Below, piece by piece: positions 24,985-39,127 of a stretch of 64,000 nt of DNA. The DNA is taken from the NCBI GenBank assembly GCA_023846275.1, contig CM043870.1, positions 17,468,385 to 17,532,384 on the forward strand, given 5' to 3'. The notes below the pieces were generated by a model that did not search any database, had not been told where the DNA came from, and saw nothing but the letters and a program-made list of their open reading frames with translations. This DNA is from Vanilla planifolia (Eukaryota; Streptophyta; Magnoliopsida; Asparagales; Orchidaceae). Each line of letters starts with the position of its first letter. Position 1 is the first letter of the stretch. Both the position numbers and the translations under genes were made by a program.

Positions 24985-25767
24985 TTTTTTTCATAGAATT
25001 CTATTTTCTAATGAATGATAATTTATTTTCACATACTAATGTTAAAAAAGGTAAATTCTTATAAATGATATTTTATAATTATCATATTTTTAATCAAGTT
25101 TTAATAATAACTTTACGACATTATTGTTAACTTCATAAAATAAAAAATATGGCACATAATATGATATAGTAAAATAATAACCTTAATTTAGTTCAATATT
25201 GAGCAAAATGGCTTATATGAATTAAAATAAATTAAGGTTAATTTATGTTTATAATGGTATATATATGATATGCATAGAATTTTCTCAACATAAAAATATT
25301 ATATTATAAAATATCAAAAGTATAAAATTATATTATTAATGTTAAATATTATTTATATTTATATATAACATATATATCACATCACATAAATATAAAATAT
25401 TATAATAAAATTATATAGATTAGTTATTTATTTTTTTAAGTTTAGGCATAAAAAAGATAATATTAAATTAATAGTCATAATATTCTCTAAGTATTTTTAA
25501 TATTCTAAATTAATAATAATCCTCAAAAAAAATTTATCTTTTATTATTAAAAAATATTATATTTCATTTACTTTTTATACTTATTAAATTATAAGTTTAA
25601 TTTTGAAACTGTAATTCTTATTAAATTATTTTTCTATCTTTTTTCTTTTTATCATGATCGCTCACATATTCTCTTTCCTCTCGATCCTATTATCATCTTA
25701 TTCTTTCTTTACTTTTTATCTTATTATATTATACTTGGCCTCTCTCTCTTCTGCCATTCTCTACTCT

Positions 25768-25804
<37 letters not shown>

Positions 25805-27089
25805 TTTGTTAATTCTTTCGATCGCTTCTATGTTCTCTCTTTTCATTTTCTTTTCATAATTAGTTTTTAATAATTAGTTTATGATGTTTTTATTAATTTG
25901 ATATAATAATAAACATGGTAAATCATATTGATAAAATAAAATAATGACATTGTTTTTGTTTAATATTAAGTAAAATAACCTATAATAATCTCTAATTAAT
26001 TTATTCTTATAATAATATGTATTTTATATTTATAGAATTTTCTAAATATAAAATGTTATTTTACTAAAAATTACTAATCTAAAATTATATCCTTAATACG
26101 AAATATTATTTATATTTATTATCAAAGTTAAATCATACAAAGAAAATATATTAGGATAATCATTAAATTTATTATTTAAATAACTTTTTTAATTTTAAGT
26201 ATGAATAAAATGATATTAAATTTATATTTAAAATATTCTCTATCTATTTTTAATATTCTAAAATAATAATGAATCTCGAATATTTTTTATGTCTTATTAT
26301 TATTAAAAATTATACATTTTTTATTTTTATATTTAATAAATATTATAAGGTTAAATAATAAGAATTTAATTTTTATTAAATAAATTTTCTTATTTTTTCC
26401 TCTTTATCATAATGTCTCAGATATTGTCTCTTTTTTCTCTCTCCTATTGTCATTCTTTTATCTCTCTCTTCATTCTTTATCACATTATATTCTTTTTGGC
26501 TTCTCTCTCTCCTTTATTCTTCACTATTTTCTCATTTTCTTTCTCTCTCTCTCTCTCTCTGTTTACTTATTTATTTATTCGCTGTATCTCATCTATGTTC
26601 TCTCTTTTCTTTTTCTTTTTGTTAAATCCTCTCTCATCTCTCTCTATTATTATTTTTCTCTTTATTTTGCTATTATTAATTTGTGAATTTCTCCCTCTCA
26701 GAGAAAAGTTACCTACATCTCCATCATCTCTTTTTCAATACAAGAACTAACAAATCTCTCATATTACATAGCTTAATATATAATATGTTTTATAAATATA
26801 TATCTTTAGTAATATTGATTGAGTAATTAAATTTTATATTTATAAGAAAATTAATATAATGAAATAAAGTCTTATATGTTAATATCTAGAATATGAACAG
26901 TAGCATTATGTATAGTTTTTTTTATTAATTATATATAAAAAATATTAATACTATAAACTATTATGACGCATAAAATAATCATAAATATTTTTTTCAAAGT
27001 GCATATATTAGATAATTTAGAAAAGTTTAGATGTTGTTCGTAATCTTAATGGGTAACAACACAAATATGTTTTTTTGTCTTATGCATGC
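24985..27089 (+). repeat. Spacer 12
   Basis: (CT)15 at 25773-25802, followed by the older TATGTTCTCTC form although neighbours on both sides have TTCCCTC. Other markers: ATGATATAGT near 25161, ATTAGTTATTTA near 25420, an eight-A run near 25524, TTCAATACAAG near 26734 and TTAATGGGTAAC near 27045. B pyrimidine block from about 26407. Confidence 0.9.
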
Positions 27090-27207
27090 ATGTGCGACCA
27101 TACCAGCATTATGTCACTGGATCTCATTAGAACTCCAAAGTTAAGCATGCTTGGGCGAGAGTAGTATTGGGATGGGTGACCTTTTGAGAAGTCCTCGTGT
27201 TGCACAT
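27090..27207 (+). rRNA. 5S rRNA: 5S rRNA gene, copy 13 (G25T, C94T)
   Basis: Two changes: G25T (ATGTCACTGG) and C94T (GACCTTTTGAG). C94 pairs with G82, so C94T leaves a G-U wobble in a stem that already has three wobbles. It shares C94T with copy 28. Confidence 0.93.
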
Positions 27208-27990
27208 GTTTTTTCATAGAATTCTATTTTCTAATGAATGATAATTTATTTTCACATACTAATGTTAAAAAAGGTAAATTCTTATAAATGATATTTTATA
27301 ATTATCATATTTTTAATCAAGTTTTAATAATAACTTTACGACATTATTGTTAACTTCATAAAATAAAAAATATGGCACATAATATGATGTAGTAAAATAA
27401 TAACCTTAATTTAGTTCAATATTGAGCAAAATGGCTTATATGAATTAAAATAAATTAAGGTTAATTTATGTTTATAATGGTATATATATGATATGCATAG
27501 AATTTTCTCAACATAAAAATATTATATTATAAAATATCAAAAGTATAAAATTATATTATTAATGTTAAATATTATTTATATTTATATATAACATATATAT
27601 CACATCACATAAATATAAAATATTATAATAAAATTATATAGATTATTTATTTATTTTTTTAAGTTTAGGCATAAAAAAAATAATATTAAATTAATAGTCA
27701 TAATATTCTCTAAGTATTTTTAATATTCTAAATTAATAATAATCCTCAAAAAAATTTTATCTTTTATTATTAAAAAATATTATATTTCATTTACTTTTTA
27801 TACTTATTAAATTATAAGTTTAATTTTGAAACTGTAATTCTTATTAAATTATTTTTCTATCTTTTTTCTTTTTATCATGATCGCTCACATATTCTCTTTC
27901 CTCTCGATCCTATTATCATCTTATTCTTTCTTTACTTTTTATCTTATTATATTATACTTGGCCTCTCTCTCTTCTGCCATTCTCTACTCT

Positions 27991-28025
<35 letters not shown>

Positions 28026-29310
28026 TTTGTTAATTCTTTCGATCGCTTCTATGTTCCCTCTTTTCATTTTCTTTTCATAATTAGTTTTTAATAATTAGTT
28101 TATGATGTTTTTATTAATTTGATATAATAATAAACATGGTAAATCATATTGATAAAATAAAATAATGACATTGTTTTTGTTTAATATTAAGTAAAATAAC
28201 CTGTAATAATCTCTAATTAATTTATTCTTATAATAATATGTATTTTATATTTATAGAATTTTCTAAATATAAAATGTTATTTTACTAAAAATTACTAATC
28301 TAAAATTATATCCTTAATACGAAATATTATTTATATTTATTATCAAAGTTAAATCATACAAAGAAAATATATTAGGATAATCATTAAATTTATTATTTAA
28401 ATAACTTTTTTAATTTTAAGTATGAATAAAATGATATTAAATTTATATTTAAAATATTCTCTATCTATTTTTAATATTCTAAAATAATAATGAATCTCGA
28501 ATATTTTTTATGTCTTATTATTATTAAAAATTATACATTTTTTATTTTTATATTTAATAAATATTATAAGGTTAAATAATAAGAATTTAATTTTTATTAA
28601 ATAAATTTTCTTATTTTTTCCTCTTTATCATAATGTCTCAGATATTGTCTCTTTTTTCTCTCTCCTATTGTCATTCTTTTATCTCTCTCTTCATTCTTTA
28701 TCACATTATATTCTTTTTGGCTTCTCTCTCTCTTTTATTCTTCACTATTTTCTCATTTTCTTTCTCTCTCTCTCTCTCTCTGTTTACTTATTTATTTATT
28801 CGCTGTATCTCATCTATGTTCTCTCTTTTCTTTTTCTTTTTGTTAAATCCTCTCTCATCTCTCTCTATTATTATTTTTCTCTTTATTTTGCTATTATTAA
28901 TTTGTGAATTTCTCCCTCTCAGAGAAAAGTTACCTACATCTCCATCATCTCTTTTTCAACACAAGAACTAACAAATCTCTCATATTACATAGCTTAATAT
29001 ATAATATGTTTTATAAATATATATCTTTAGTAATATTGATTGAGTAATTAAATTTTATATTTATAAGAAAATTAATATAATGAAATAAAGTCTTATATGT
29101 TAATATCTAGAATATGAACAGTAGCATTATGTATAGTTTTTTTTATTAATTATATATAAAAAATATTAATACTATAAACTATTATGACGCATAAAATAAT
29201 CATAAATATTTTTGTCAAAGTGCATATATTAGATAATTTAGAAAAGTTTAGATGTTGTTCGTAATCTTAACGGGTAACAACACAAATATGTTTTTTTGTC
29301 TTATGCATGC
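27208..29310 (+). repeat. Spacer 13
   Basis: (CT)14 at 27996-28023; B pyrimidine block from about 28628 with CTCTCTTTTATTC. Markers: GCATAAAAAAAATAA near 27669, seven-A/four-T run near 27748, ACCTGTAATAATC near 28199 and TTTTTGTCAAAG near 29210. No gene seen. Confidence 0.9.
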
Positions 29311-29428
29311 ATGTGCGACCATACCAGCATTATGGCACTGGATCTCATTAGAACTCCAAAGTTAAGCATGCTTGGGCGAGAGTAGTATTGGGATGGGTGA
29401 CCTCTTGAGAAGTCCTCGTGTTGTACAT
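29311..29428 (+). rRNA. 5S rRNA: 5S rRNA gene, copy 14 (C114T)
   Basis: C to T at position 114 (GTTGTACAT) turns the G5-C114 pair of helix I into a G-U wobble. Rest is consensus; G+T6 terminator. Confidence 0.94.
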
Positions 29429-30212
29429 GTTTTTTCATAGAATTCTATTTTCTAATGAATGATAATTTATTTTCACATACTAATGTTAAAAAAGGTAAAT
29501 TCTTATAAATGATATTTTATAATTATCATATTTTTAATCAAGTTTTAATAATAACTTTACGACATTATTGTTAACTTCATAAAATAAAAAAATATGGCAC
29601 ATAATATGATGTAGTAAAATAATAACCTTAATTTAGTTCAATATTGAGCAAAATGGCTTATATGAATTAAAATAAATTAAGGTTAATTTATGTTTATAAT
29701 GGTATATATATGATATGCATAGAATTTTCTCAACATAAAAATATTATATTATAAAATATCAAAAGTATAAAATTATATTATTAATGTTAAATATTATTTA
29801 TATTTATATATAACATATATATCACATCACATAAATATAAAATATTATAATAAAATTATATAGATTATTTATTTATTTTTTTAAGTTTAGGCATAAAAAA
29901 GATAATATTAAATTAATAGTCATAATATTCTCTAAGTATTTTTAATATTCTAAAATAATAATAATCCTCAAAAAATTTTTATCTTTTATTATTAAAAAAT
30001 ATTATATTTCATTTACTTTTTATACTTATTAAATTATAAGTTTAATTTTGAAACTGTAATTCTTATTAAATTATTTTTCTATCTTTTTTCTTTTTATCAT
30101 GATCGCTCACATATTCTCTTTCCTCTCGATCCTATTATCATCTTATTCTTTCTTTACTTTTTATCTTATTATATTATACTTGGCCTCTCTCTCTTCTGTC
30201 ATTCTCTACTCT

Positions 30213-30253
<41 letters not shown>

Positions 30254-31538
30254 TTTGTTAATTCTTTCGATCGCTTCTATGTTCCCTCTTTTCATTTTCT
30301 TTTCATAATTAGTTTTTAATAATTAGTTTATGATGTTTTTATTAATTTAATATAATAATAAACATGGTAAATCATATTGATAAAATAAAATAATGACATT
30401 GTTTTTGTTTAATATTAAGTAAAATAACCTATAATAATCTCTAATTAATTTATTCTTATAATAATATGTATTTTATATTTATAGAATTTTCTAAATATAA
30501 AATGTTATTTTACTAAAAATTACTAATCTAAAATTATATCCTTAATACGAAATATTATTTATATTTATTATCAAAGTTAAATCATACAAAGAAAATATAT
30601 TAGGATAATCATTAAATTTATTATTTAAATAACTTTTTTAATTTTAAGTATGAATAAAATGATATTAAATTTATATTTAAAATATTCTCTATCTATTTTT
30701 AATATTCTAAAATAATAATGAATCTCGAATATTTTTTATGTCTTATTATTATTAAAAATTATACATTTTTTATTTTTATATTTAATAAATATTATAAGGT
30801 TAAATAATAAGAATTTAATTTTTATTAAATAAATTTTCTTATTTTTTCCTCTTTATCATAATGTCTCAGATATTGTCTCTTTTTTCTCTCTCCTATTGTC
30901 ATTCTTTTATCTCTCTCTTCATTCTTTATCACATTATATTCTTTTTGGCTTCTCTCTCTCCTTTTTTATTCACTATTTTCTCATTTTCTTTCTCTCTCTC
31001 TCTCTCTCTGTTTACTTATTTATTTATTCGCTTTATCTCATCTATGTTCTCTCTTTTCTTTTTCTTTTTGTTAAATCCTCTCTCATCTCTCTCTATTATT
31101 ATTTTTCTCTTTATTTTGCTATTATTAATTTGTGAATTTCTCCCTCTCAAAGAAAAGTTACCTACATCTCCATCATCTCTTTTTCAACACAAGAACTAAC
31201 AAATCTCTCATATTACATAGCTTAATATATAATATGTTTTATAAATATATATCTTTAGTAATATTGATTGAGTAATTAAATTTTATATTTATAAGAAAAT
31301 TAATATAATGAAATAAAGTCTTATATGTTAATATCTAGAATATGAACAGTAGCATTATGTATAGTTTTTTTTATTAATTATATATAAAAAATATTAATAC
31401 TATAAACTATTATGACGCATAAAATAATCATAAATATTTTTTTCAAAGTGCATATATTAGATAATTTAGAAAAGTTTAGATGTTGTTCGTAATCTTAACA
31501 GGTAACAACACAAATATGTTTTTTTGTCTTATGCATGC
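29429..31538 (+). repeat. Spacer 14
   Basis: (CT)17 at 30218-30251; an extra A in the A-run near 29586. Subrepeat B (pyrimidine block from about 30856) begins the variant family of units 14-16: CTTTTTTATTCAC near 30960, CTCAAAGAAAAG near 31146 and, with spacer 15 only, CGCTTTATCTC near 31029. AACAGGTAAC near 31497 is private. Confidence 0.9.
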
Positions 31539-31656
31539 ATGTGCGACCATACCAGCATTATGGCACTGGATCTCATTAGAACTCCAAAGTTAAGCATGCT
31601 TGGGCGAGAGTAGTATTGGGATGGGTGACCTCTTGAGAAGTCCTCGTGTTTCACAT
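31539..31656 (+). rRNA. 5S rRNA: 5S rRNA gene, copy 15 (G113T, T8 terminator)
   Basis: First of three consecutive copies with G to T at position 113 (GTGTTTCACAT), which removes the C6-G113 pair closing helix I at loop A. Followed by the T8 terminator 31656-31663. Confidence 0.93.
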
Positions 31657-33760
31657 TTTTTTTCATAGAATTCTATTTTCTAATGAATGATAATTTATTT
31701 TCACATACTAATGTTAAAAAAGGTAAATTCTTATAAATGATATTTTATAATTATCATATTTTTAATCAAGTTTTAATAATAACTTTACGACATTATTGTT
31801 AACTTCATAAAATAAAAAAATATGGCACATAATATGATGTAGTAAAATAATAACCTTAATTTAGTTCAATATTGAGCAAAATGGCTTATATGAATTAAAA
31901 TAAATTAAGGTTAATTTATGTTTATAATGGTATATATATGATATGCATAGAATTTTCTCAACATAAAAATATTATATTATAAAATATCAAAAGTATAAAA
32001 TTATATTATTAATGTTAAATATTATTTATATTTATATATAACATATATATCACATCACATAAATATAAAATATTATAATAAAATTATATAGATTATTTAT
32101 TTATTTTTTTATGTTTAGGCATAAAAAAGATAATATTAAATTAATAGTCATAATATTCTCTAAGTATTTTTAATATTCTAAATTAATAATAATCCTCAAA
32201 AAATTTTTATCTTTTATTATTAAAAAATATTATATTTCATTTACTTTTTATACTTATTAAATTATAAGTTTAATTTTGAAACTGTAATTCTTATTAAATT
32301 ATTTTTCTATCTTTTTTCTTTTTATCATGATCGCTCACATATTCTCTTTCCTCTCGATCCTATTATCATCTTATTCTTTCTTTACTTTTTATCTTATTAT
32401 ATTATACTTGGCCTCTCTCTCTTCTGCCATTCTCTACTCTGTCATCTTTCTCTCTCTCTCTCTCTCTCTCTCTATTTTGTTAATTCTTTCGATCGCTTCT
32501 ATGTTCCCTCTTTTCATTTTCTTTTCATAATTAGTTTTTAATAATTAGTTTATGATGTTTTTATTAATTTGATATAATAATAAACATGGTAAATCATATT
32601 GATAAAATAAAATAATGACATTGTTTTTGTTTAATATTAAGTAAAATAACCTATAATAATCTCTAATTAATTTATTCTTATAATAATATGTATTTTATAT
32701 TTATAGAATTTTCTAAATATAAAATGTTATTTTACTAAAAATTACTAATCTAAAATTATATCCTTAATACGAAATATTATTTATATTTATTATCAAAGTT
32801 AAATCATACAAAGAAAATATATTAGGATAATCATTAAATTTATTATTTAAATAACTTTTTTAATTTTAAGTATGAATAAAATGATATTAAATTTATATTT
32901 AAAATATTCTCTATCTATTTTTAATATTCTAAAATAATAATGAATCTCGAATATTTTTTATGTCTTATTATTATTAAAAATTATACATTTTTTATTTTTA
33001 TATTTAATAAATATTATAAGGTTAAATAATAAGAATTTAATTTTTATTAAATAAATTTTCTTATTTTTTCCTCTTTATCATAATGTCTCAGATATTGTCT
33101 CTTTTTTCTCTCTCCTATTGTCATTCTTTTATCTCTCTCTTCATTCTTTATCACATTATATTCTTTTTGGCTTCTCTCTCTCCTTTTTTATTCACTATTT
33201 TCTCATTTTCTTTCTCTCTCTCTCTCTCTCTGTTTACTTATTTATTTATTCGCTTTATCTCATCTATGTTCTCTCTTTTCTTTTTCTTTTTGTTAAATCC
33301 TCTCTCATCTCTCTCTATTATTATTTTTCTCTTTATTTTGCTATTATTAATTTGTGAATTTCTCCCTCTCAAAGAAAAGTTACCTACATCTCCATCATCT
33401 CTTTTTCAACACAAGAACTAACAAATCTCTCATATTACATAGCTTAATATATAATATGTTTTATAAATATATATCTTTAGTAATATTGATTGAGTAATTA
33501 AATTTTATATTTATAAGAAAATTAATATAATGAAATAAAGTCTTATATGTTAATATCTAGAATATGAACAGTAGCATTATGTATAGTTTTTTTTATTAAT
33601 TATATATAAAAAATATTAATACTATAAACTATTATGACGCATAAAATAATCATAAATATTTTTTTCAAAGTGCATATATTAGATAATTTAGAAAAGTTTA
33701 GATGTTGTTCGTAATCTTAACGGGTAACAACACAAATATGTTTTTTTGTCTTATGCATGC
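31657..33760 (+). repeat. Spacer 15
   Basis: CT tract 32446-32473 starts with a CTTT interruption. Carries the extra A near 31814, TTTTATGTTTAGG near 32107 (majority TTTAAGTTTAGG) and CTAAATTAATAA near 32179. B pyrimidine block from about 33078 has CTTTTTTATTCAC, CGCTTTATCTC and CTCAAAGAAAAG. Confidence 0.9.
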
Positions 33761-33878
33761 ATGTGCGACCATACCAGCATTATGGCACTGGATCTCATTA
33801 GAACTCCAAAGTTAAGCATGCTTGGGCGAGAGTAGTATTGGGATGGGTGACCTCTTGAGAAGTCCTCGTGTTTCACAT
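33761..33878 (+). rRNA. 5S rRNA: 5S rRNA gene, copy 16 (G113T, T8 terminator)
   Basis: Identical to copy 15, including G113T and the T8 run. Its surrounding spacer markers match too, so the variant spread with the whole unit. Confidence 0.93.
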
Positions 33879-35976
33879 TTTTTTTCATAGAATTCTATTT
33901 TCTAATGAATGATAATTTATTTTCACATACTAATGTTAAAAAAGGTAAATTCTTATAAATGATATTTTATAATTATCATATTTTTAATCAAGTTTTAATA
34001 ATAACTTTACGACATTATTGTTAACTTCATAAAATAAAAAAATATGGCACATAATATGATGTAGTAAAATAATAACCTTAATTTAGTTCAATATTGAGCA
34101 AAATGGCTTATATGAATTAAAATAAATTAAGGTTAATTTATGTTTATAATGGTATATATATGATATGCATAGAATTTTCTCAACATAAAAATATTATATT
34201 ATAAAATATCAAAAGTATAAAATTATATTATTAATGTTAAATATTATTTATATTTATATATAACATATATATCACATCACATAAATATAAAATATTATAA
34301 TAAAATTATATAGATTATTTATTTATTTTTTTATGTTTAGGCATAAAAAAGATAATATTAAATTAATAGTCATAATATTCTCTAAGTATTTTTAATATTC
34401 TAAATTAATAATAATCCTCAAAAAAATTTTATCTTTTATTATTAAAAAATATTATATTTCATTTACTTTTTATACTTATTAAATTATAAGTTTAATTTTT
34501 AAACTGTAATTCTTATTAAATTATTTTTCTATCTTTTTTCTTTTTATCATGATCGCTCACATATTCTCTTTCCTCTCGATCCTATTATCATCTTATTCTT
34601 TCTTTACTTTTTATCTTATTATATTATACTTGGCCTCTCTCTCTTCTGCCATTCTCTACTCTGTCATCTCTCTCTCTCTCTCTCTCTCTCTATTTTGTTA
34701 ATTCTTTCGATCGCTTCTATGTTCCCTCTTTTCATTTTCTTTTCATAATTAGTTTTTAATAATTAGTTTATGATGTTTTTATTAATTTGATATAATAATA
34801 AACATGGTAAATCATATTGATAAAATAAAATAATGACATTGTTTTTGTTTAATATTAAGTAAAATAACCTATAATAATCTCTAATTAATTTATTCTTATA
34901 ATAATATGTATTTTATATTTATAGAATTTTCTAAATATAAAATGTTATTTTACTAAAAATTACTAATCTAAAATTATATCCTTAATACGAAATATTATTT
35001 ATATTTATTATCAAAGTTAAATCATACAAAGAAAATATATTAGGATAATCATTAAATTTATTATTTAAATAACTTTTTTAATTTTAAGTATGAATAAAAT
35101 GATATTAAATTTATATTTAAAATATTCTCTATCTATTTTTAATATTCTAAAATAATAATGAATCTCGAATATTTTTTATGTCTTATTATTATTAAAAATT
35201 ATACATTTTTTATTTTTATATTTAATAAATATTATAAGGTTAAATAATAAGAATTTAATTTTTATTAAATAAATTTTCTTATTTTTTCCTCTTTATCATA
35301 ATGTCTCAGATATTGTCTCTTTTTTCTCTCTCCTATTGTCATTCTTTTATCTCTCTCTTCATTCTTTATCACATTATATTCTTTTTGGCTTCTCTCTCTC
35401 CTTTTTTATTCACTATTTTCTCATTTTCTTTCTCTCTCTCTCTCTCTGTTTACTTATTTATTTATTCGCTGTATCTCATCTATGTTCTCTCTTTTCTTTT
35501 TCTTTTTGTTAAATCCTCTCTCATCTCTCTCTATTATTATTTTTCTCTTTATTTTGCTATTATTAATTTGTGAATTTCTCCCTCTCAAAGAAAAGTTACC
35601 TACATCTCCATCATCTCTTTTTCAACACAAGAACTAACAAATCTCTCATATTACATAGCTTAATATATAATATGTTTTATAAATATATATCTTTAGTAAT
35701 ATTGATTGAGTAATTAAATTTTATATTTATAAGAAAATTAATATAATGAAATAAAGTCTTATATGTTAATATCTAGAATATGAACAGTAGCATTATGTAT
35801 AGTTTTTTTTATTAATTATATATAAAAAATATTAATACTATAAACTATTATGACGCATAAAATAATCATAAATATTTTTTTCAAAGTGCATATATTAGAT
35901 AATTTAGAAAAGTTTAGATGTTGTTCGTAATCTTAACGGGTAACAACACAAATATGTTTTTTTGTCTTATGCATGC
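33879..35976 (+). repeat. Spacer 16
   Basis: (CT)12 at 34668-34691. Carries TTTTATGTTTAGG near 34329 and private AATTTTTAAACTG near 34493. In subrepeat B (pyrimidine block from about 35296) the CT tract is one dinucleotide shorter and CGCTGTATCTC has returned, while CTTTTTTATTCAC remains: a recombination junction lies between these markers. Confidence 0.9.
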
Positions 35977-36094
35977 ATGTGCGACCATACCAGCATTATG
36001 GCACTGGATCTCATTAGAACTCCAAAGTTAAGCATGCTTGGGCGAGAGTAGTATTGGGATGGGTGACCTCTTGAGAAGTCCTCGTGTTTCACAT
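35977..36094 (+). rRNA. 5S rRNA: 5S rRNA gene, copy 17 (G113T, T8 terminator)
   Basis: Third G113T copy, again with the T8 terminator. The variant ends here: copy 18 is back to consensus. Confidence 0.93.
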
Positions 36095-36877
36095 TTTTTT
36101 TCATAGAATTCTATTTTCTAATGAATGATAATTTATTTTCACATACTAATGTTAAAAAAGGTAAATTCTTATAAATGATATTTTATAATTATCATATTTT
36201 TAATCAAGTTTTAATAATAACTTTACGACATTATTGTTAACTTCATAAAATAAAAAAATATGGCACATAATATGATGTAGTAAAATAATAACCTTAATTT
36301 AGTTCAATATTGAGCAAAATGGCTTATATGAATTAAAATAAATTAAGGTTAATTTATGTTTATAATGGTATATATATGATATGCATAGAATTTTCTCAAC
36401 ATAAAAATATTATATTATAAAATATCAAAAGTATAAAATTATATTATTAATGTTAAATATTATTTATATTTATATATAACATATATATCACATCACATAA
36501 ATATAAAATATTATAATAAAATTATATAGATTATTTATTTATTTTTTTATGTTTAGGCATAAAAAAGATAATATTAAATTAATAGTCATAATATTCTCTA
36601 AATATTTTTAATATTCTAAATTAATAATAATCCTCAAAAAATTTTTATCTTTTATTATTAAAAAATATTATATTTCATTTACTTTTTATACTTATTAAAT
36701 TATAAGTTTAATTTTGAAACTGTAATTCTTATTAAATTATTTTTCTATCTTTTTTCTTTTTATCATGATCGCTCACATATTTCTTTCCTCTCGATCCTAT
36801 TATCATCTTATTCTTTCTTTACTTTTTATCTTATTATATTATACTTGGCCTCTCTCTCTTCTGCCATTCTCTACTCT

Positions 36878-36908
<31 letters not shown>

Positions 36909-38195
36909 ATTTTGTTAATTCTTTCGATCGCTTCTATGTTCCCTCTTTTCATTTTCTTTTCATAATTAGTTTTTAATAATTAGTTTATGATGTTTTTATT
37001 AATTTGATATAATAATAAACATGGTAAATCATATTGATAAAATAAAATAATGACATTGTTTTTGTTTAATATTAAGTAAAATAACCTATAATAATCTCTA
37101 ATTAATTTATTCTTATAATAATATGTATTTTATATTTATAGAATTTTCTAAATATAAAATGTTATTTTACTAAAAATTACTAATCTAAAATTATATCCTT
37201 AATACGAAATATTATTTATATTTATTATCAAAGTTAAATCATACAAAGAAAATATATTAGGATAATCATTAAATTTATTATTTAAATAACTTTTTTAATT
37301 TTAAGTATGAATAAAATGATATTAAATTTATATTTAAAATATTCTCTATCTATTTTTAATATTCTAAAATAATAATGAATCTCGAATATTTTTTATGTCT
37401 TATTATTATTAAAAATTATACATTTTTTATTTTTATATTTAATAAATATTATAAGGTTAAATAATAAGAATTTAATTTTTATTAAATAAATTTTCTTATT
37501 TTTTCCTCTTTATCATAATGTCTCAGATATTGTCTCTTTTTTCTCTCTCCTATTGTCATTCTTTTATCTCTCTCTTCATTCTTTATCACATTATATTCTT
37601 TTTGGCTTCTCTCTCTCCTTTATTCTTCACTATTTTCTCATTTTCTTTCTCTCTCTCTCTCTCTCTGTTTACTTATTTATTTATTCGCTGTATCTCATCT
37701 ATGTTCTCTCTTTTCTTTTTCTTTTTGTTAAATCCTCTCTCATCTCTCTCTATTATTATTTTTCTCTTTATTTTGCTATTATTAATTTGTGAATTTCTCC
37801 CTCTCAGAGAAAAGTTACCTACATCTCCATCATCTCTTTTTCAACACAAGAACTAACAAATCTCTCATATTACATAGCTTAATATATAATATGTTTTATA
37901 AATATATATCTTTAGTAATATTGATTGAGTAATTAAATTTAATATTTATAAGAAAATTAATATAATGAAATAAAGTCTTATATGTTAATATCTAGAATAT
38001 GAACAGTAGCATTATGTATAGTTTTTTTTATTAATTATATATAAAAAATATTAATACTATAAACTATTATGACGGATAAAATAATCATAAATATTTTTTT
38101 CAAAGTGCATATATTAGATAATTTAGAAAAGTTTAGATGTTGTTCGTAATCTTAACGGGTAACAACACAAATATGTTTTTTTGTCTTATGCATGC
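36095..38195 (+). repeat. Spacer 17
   Basis: (CT)13 at 36883-36908. Subrepeat A still has the unit 15-16 marker TTTTATGTTTAGG near 36546, plus private CTCTAAATATTTT near 36596 and a one-base loss in CATATTTCTTTCC near 36776. Subrepeat B (from about 37513) is majority type. The leader has AATTTAATATTTA near 37934 and GACGGATAAAA near 38071, shared with spacer 18. Confidence 0.9.
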
Positions 38196-38313
38196 ATGTG
38201 CGACCATACCAGCATTATGGCACTGGATCTCATTAGAACTCCAAAGTTAAGCATGCTTGGGCGAGAGTAGTATTGGGATGGGTGACCTCTTGAGAAGTCC
38301 TCGTGTTGCACAT
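38196..38313 (+). rRNA. 5S rRNA: 5S rRNA gene, copy 18 (consensus)
   Basis: Exact consensus; G+T6 terminator. Together with copy 19 it belongs to a near-identical pair of units. Confidence 0.95.
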
Positions 38314-39096
38314 GTTTTTTCATAGAATTCTCTTTTTTAATGAATGATAATTTATTTTCACATACTAATGTTAAAAAAGGTAAATTCTTATAAATGATAT
38401 TTTATAATTATCATATTTTTAATCAAGTTTTAATAATAACTTTACGACATTATTGTTAACTTCATAAAATAAAAAATATGGCACATAATATGATGTAGTA
38501 AAATAATAACCTTAATTTAGTTCAATATTGAGCAAAATGGCTTATATGAATTAAAATAAATTAAGGTTAATTTATGTTTATAATGGTATATATATGATAT
38601 GCATAGAATTTTCTCAACATAAAAATATTATATTATAAAATATCAAAAGTATAAAATTATATTATTAATGTTAAATATTATTTATATTTATATATAACAT
38701 ATATATCACATCACATAAATATAAAATATTATAATAAAATTATATAGATTATTTATTTATTTTTTTAAGTTTAGGCATAAAAAAGATAATATTAAATTAA
38801 TAGTCATAATATTCTCTAAGTATTTTTAATATTCTAAAATAATAATAATCCTTAAAAAATTTTTATCTTTTATTATTAAAAAATATTATATTTCATTTAC
38901 TTTTTATACTTATTAAATTATAAGTTTAATATTGAAACTGTAATTCTTATTAAATTATTTTTCTATCTTTTTTCTTTTTATCATGATCGCTCACATATTC
39001 TCTTTCCTCTCGATCCTATTATCATCTTATTCTTTCTTTACTTTTTATCTTATTATATTATACTTGGCCTCTCTCTCTTCTGCCATTCTCTACTCT

Positions 39097-39127
<31 letters not shown>

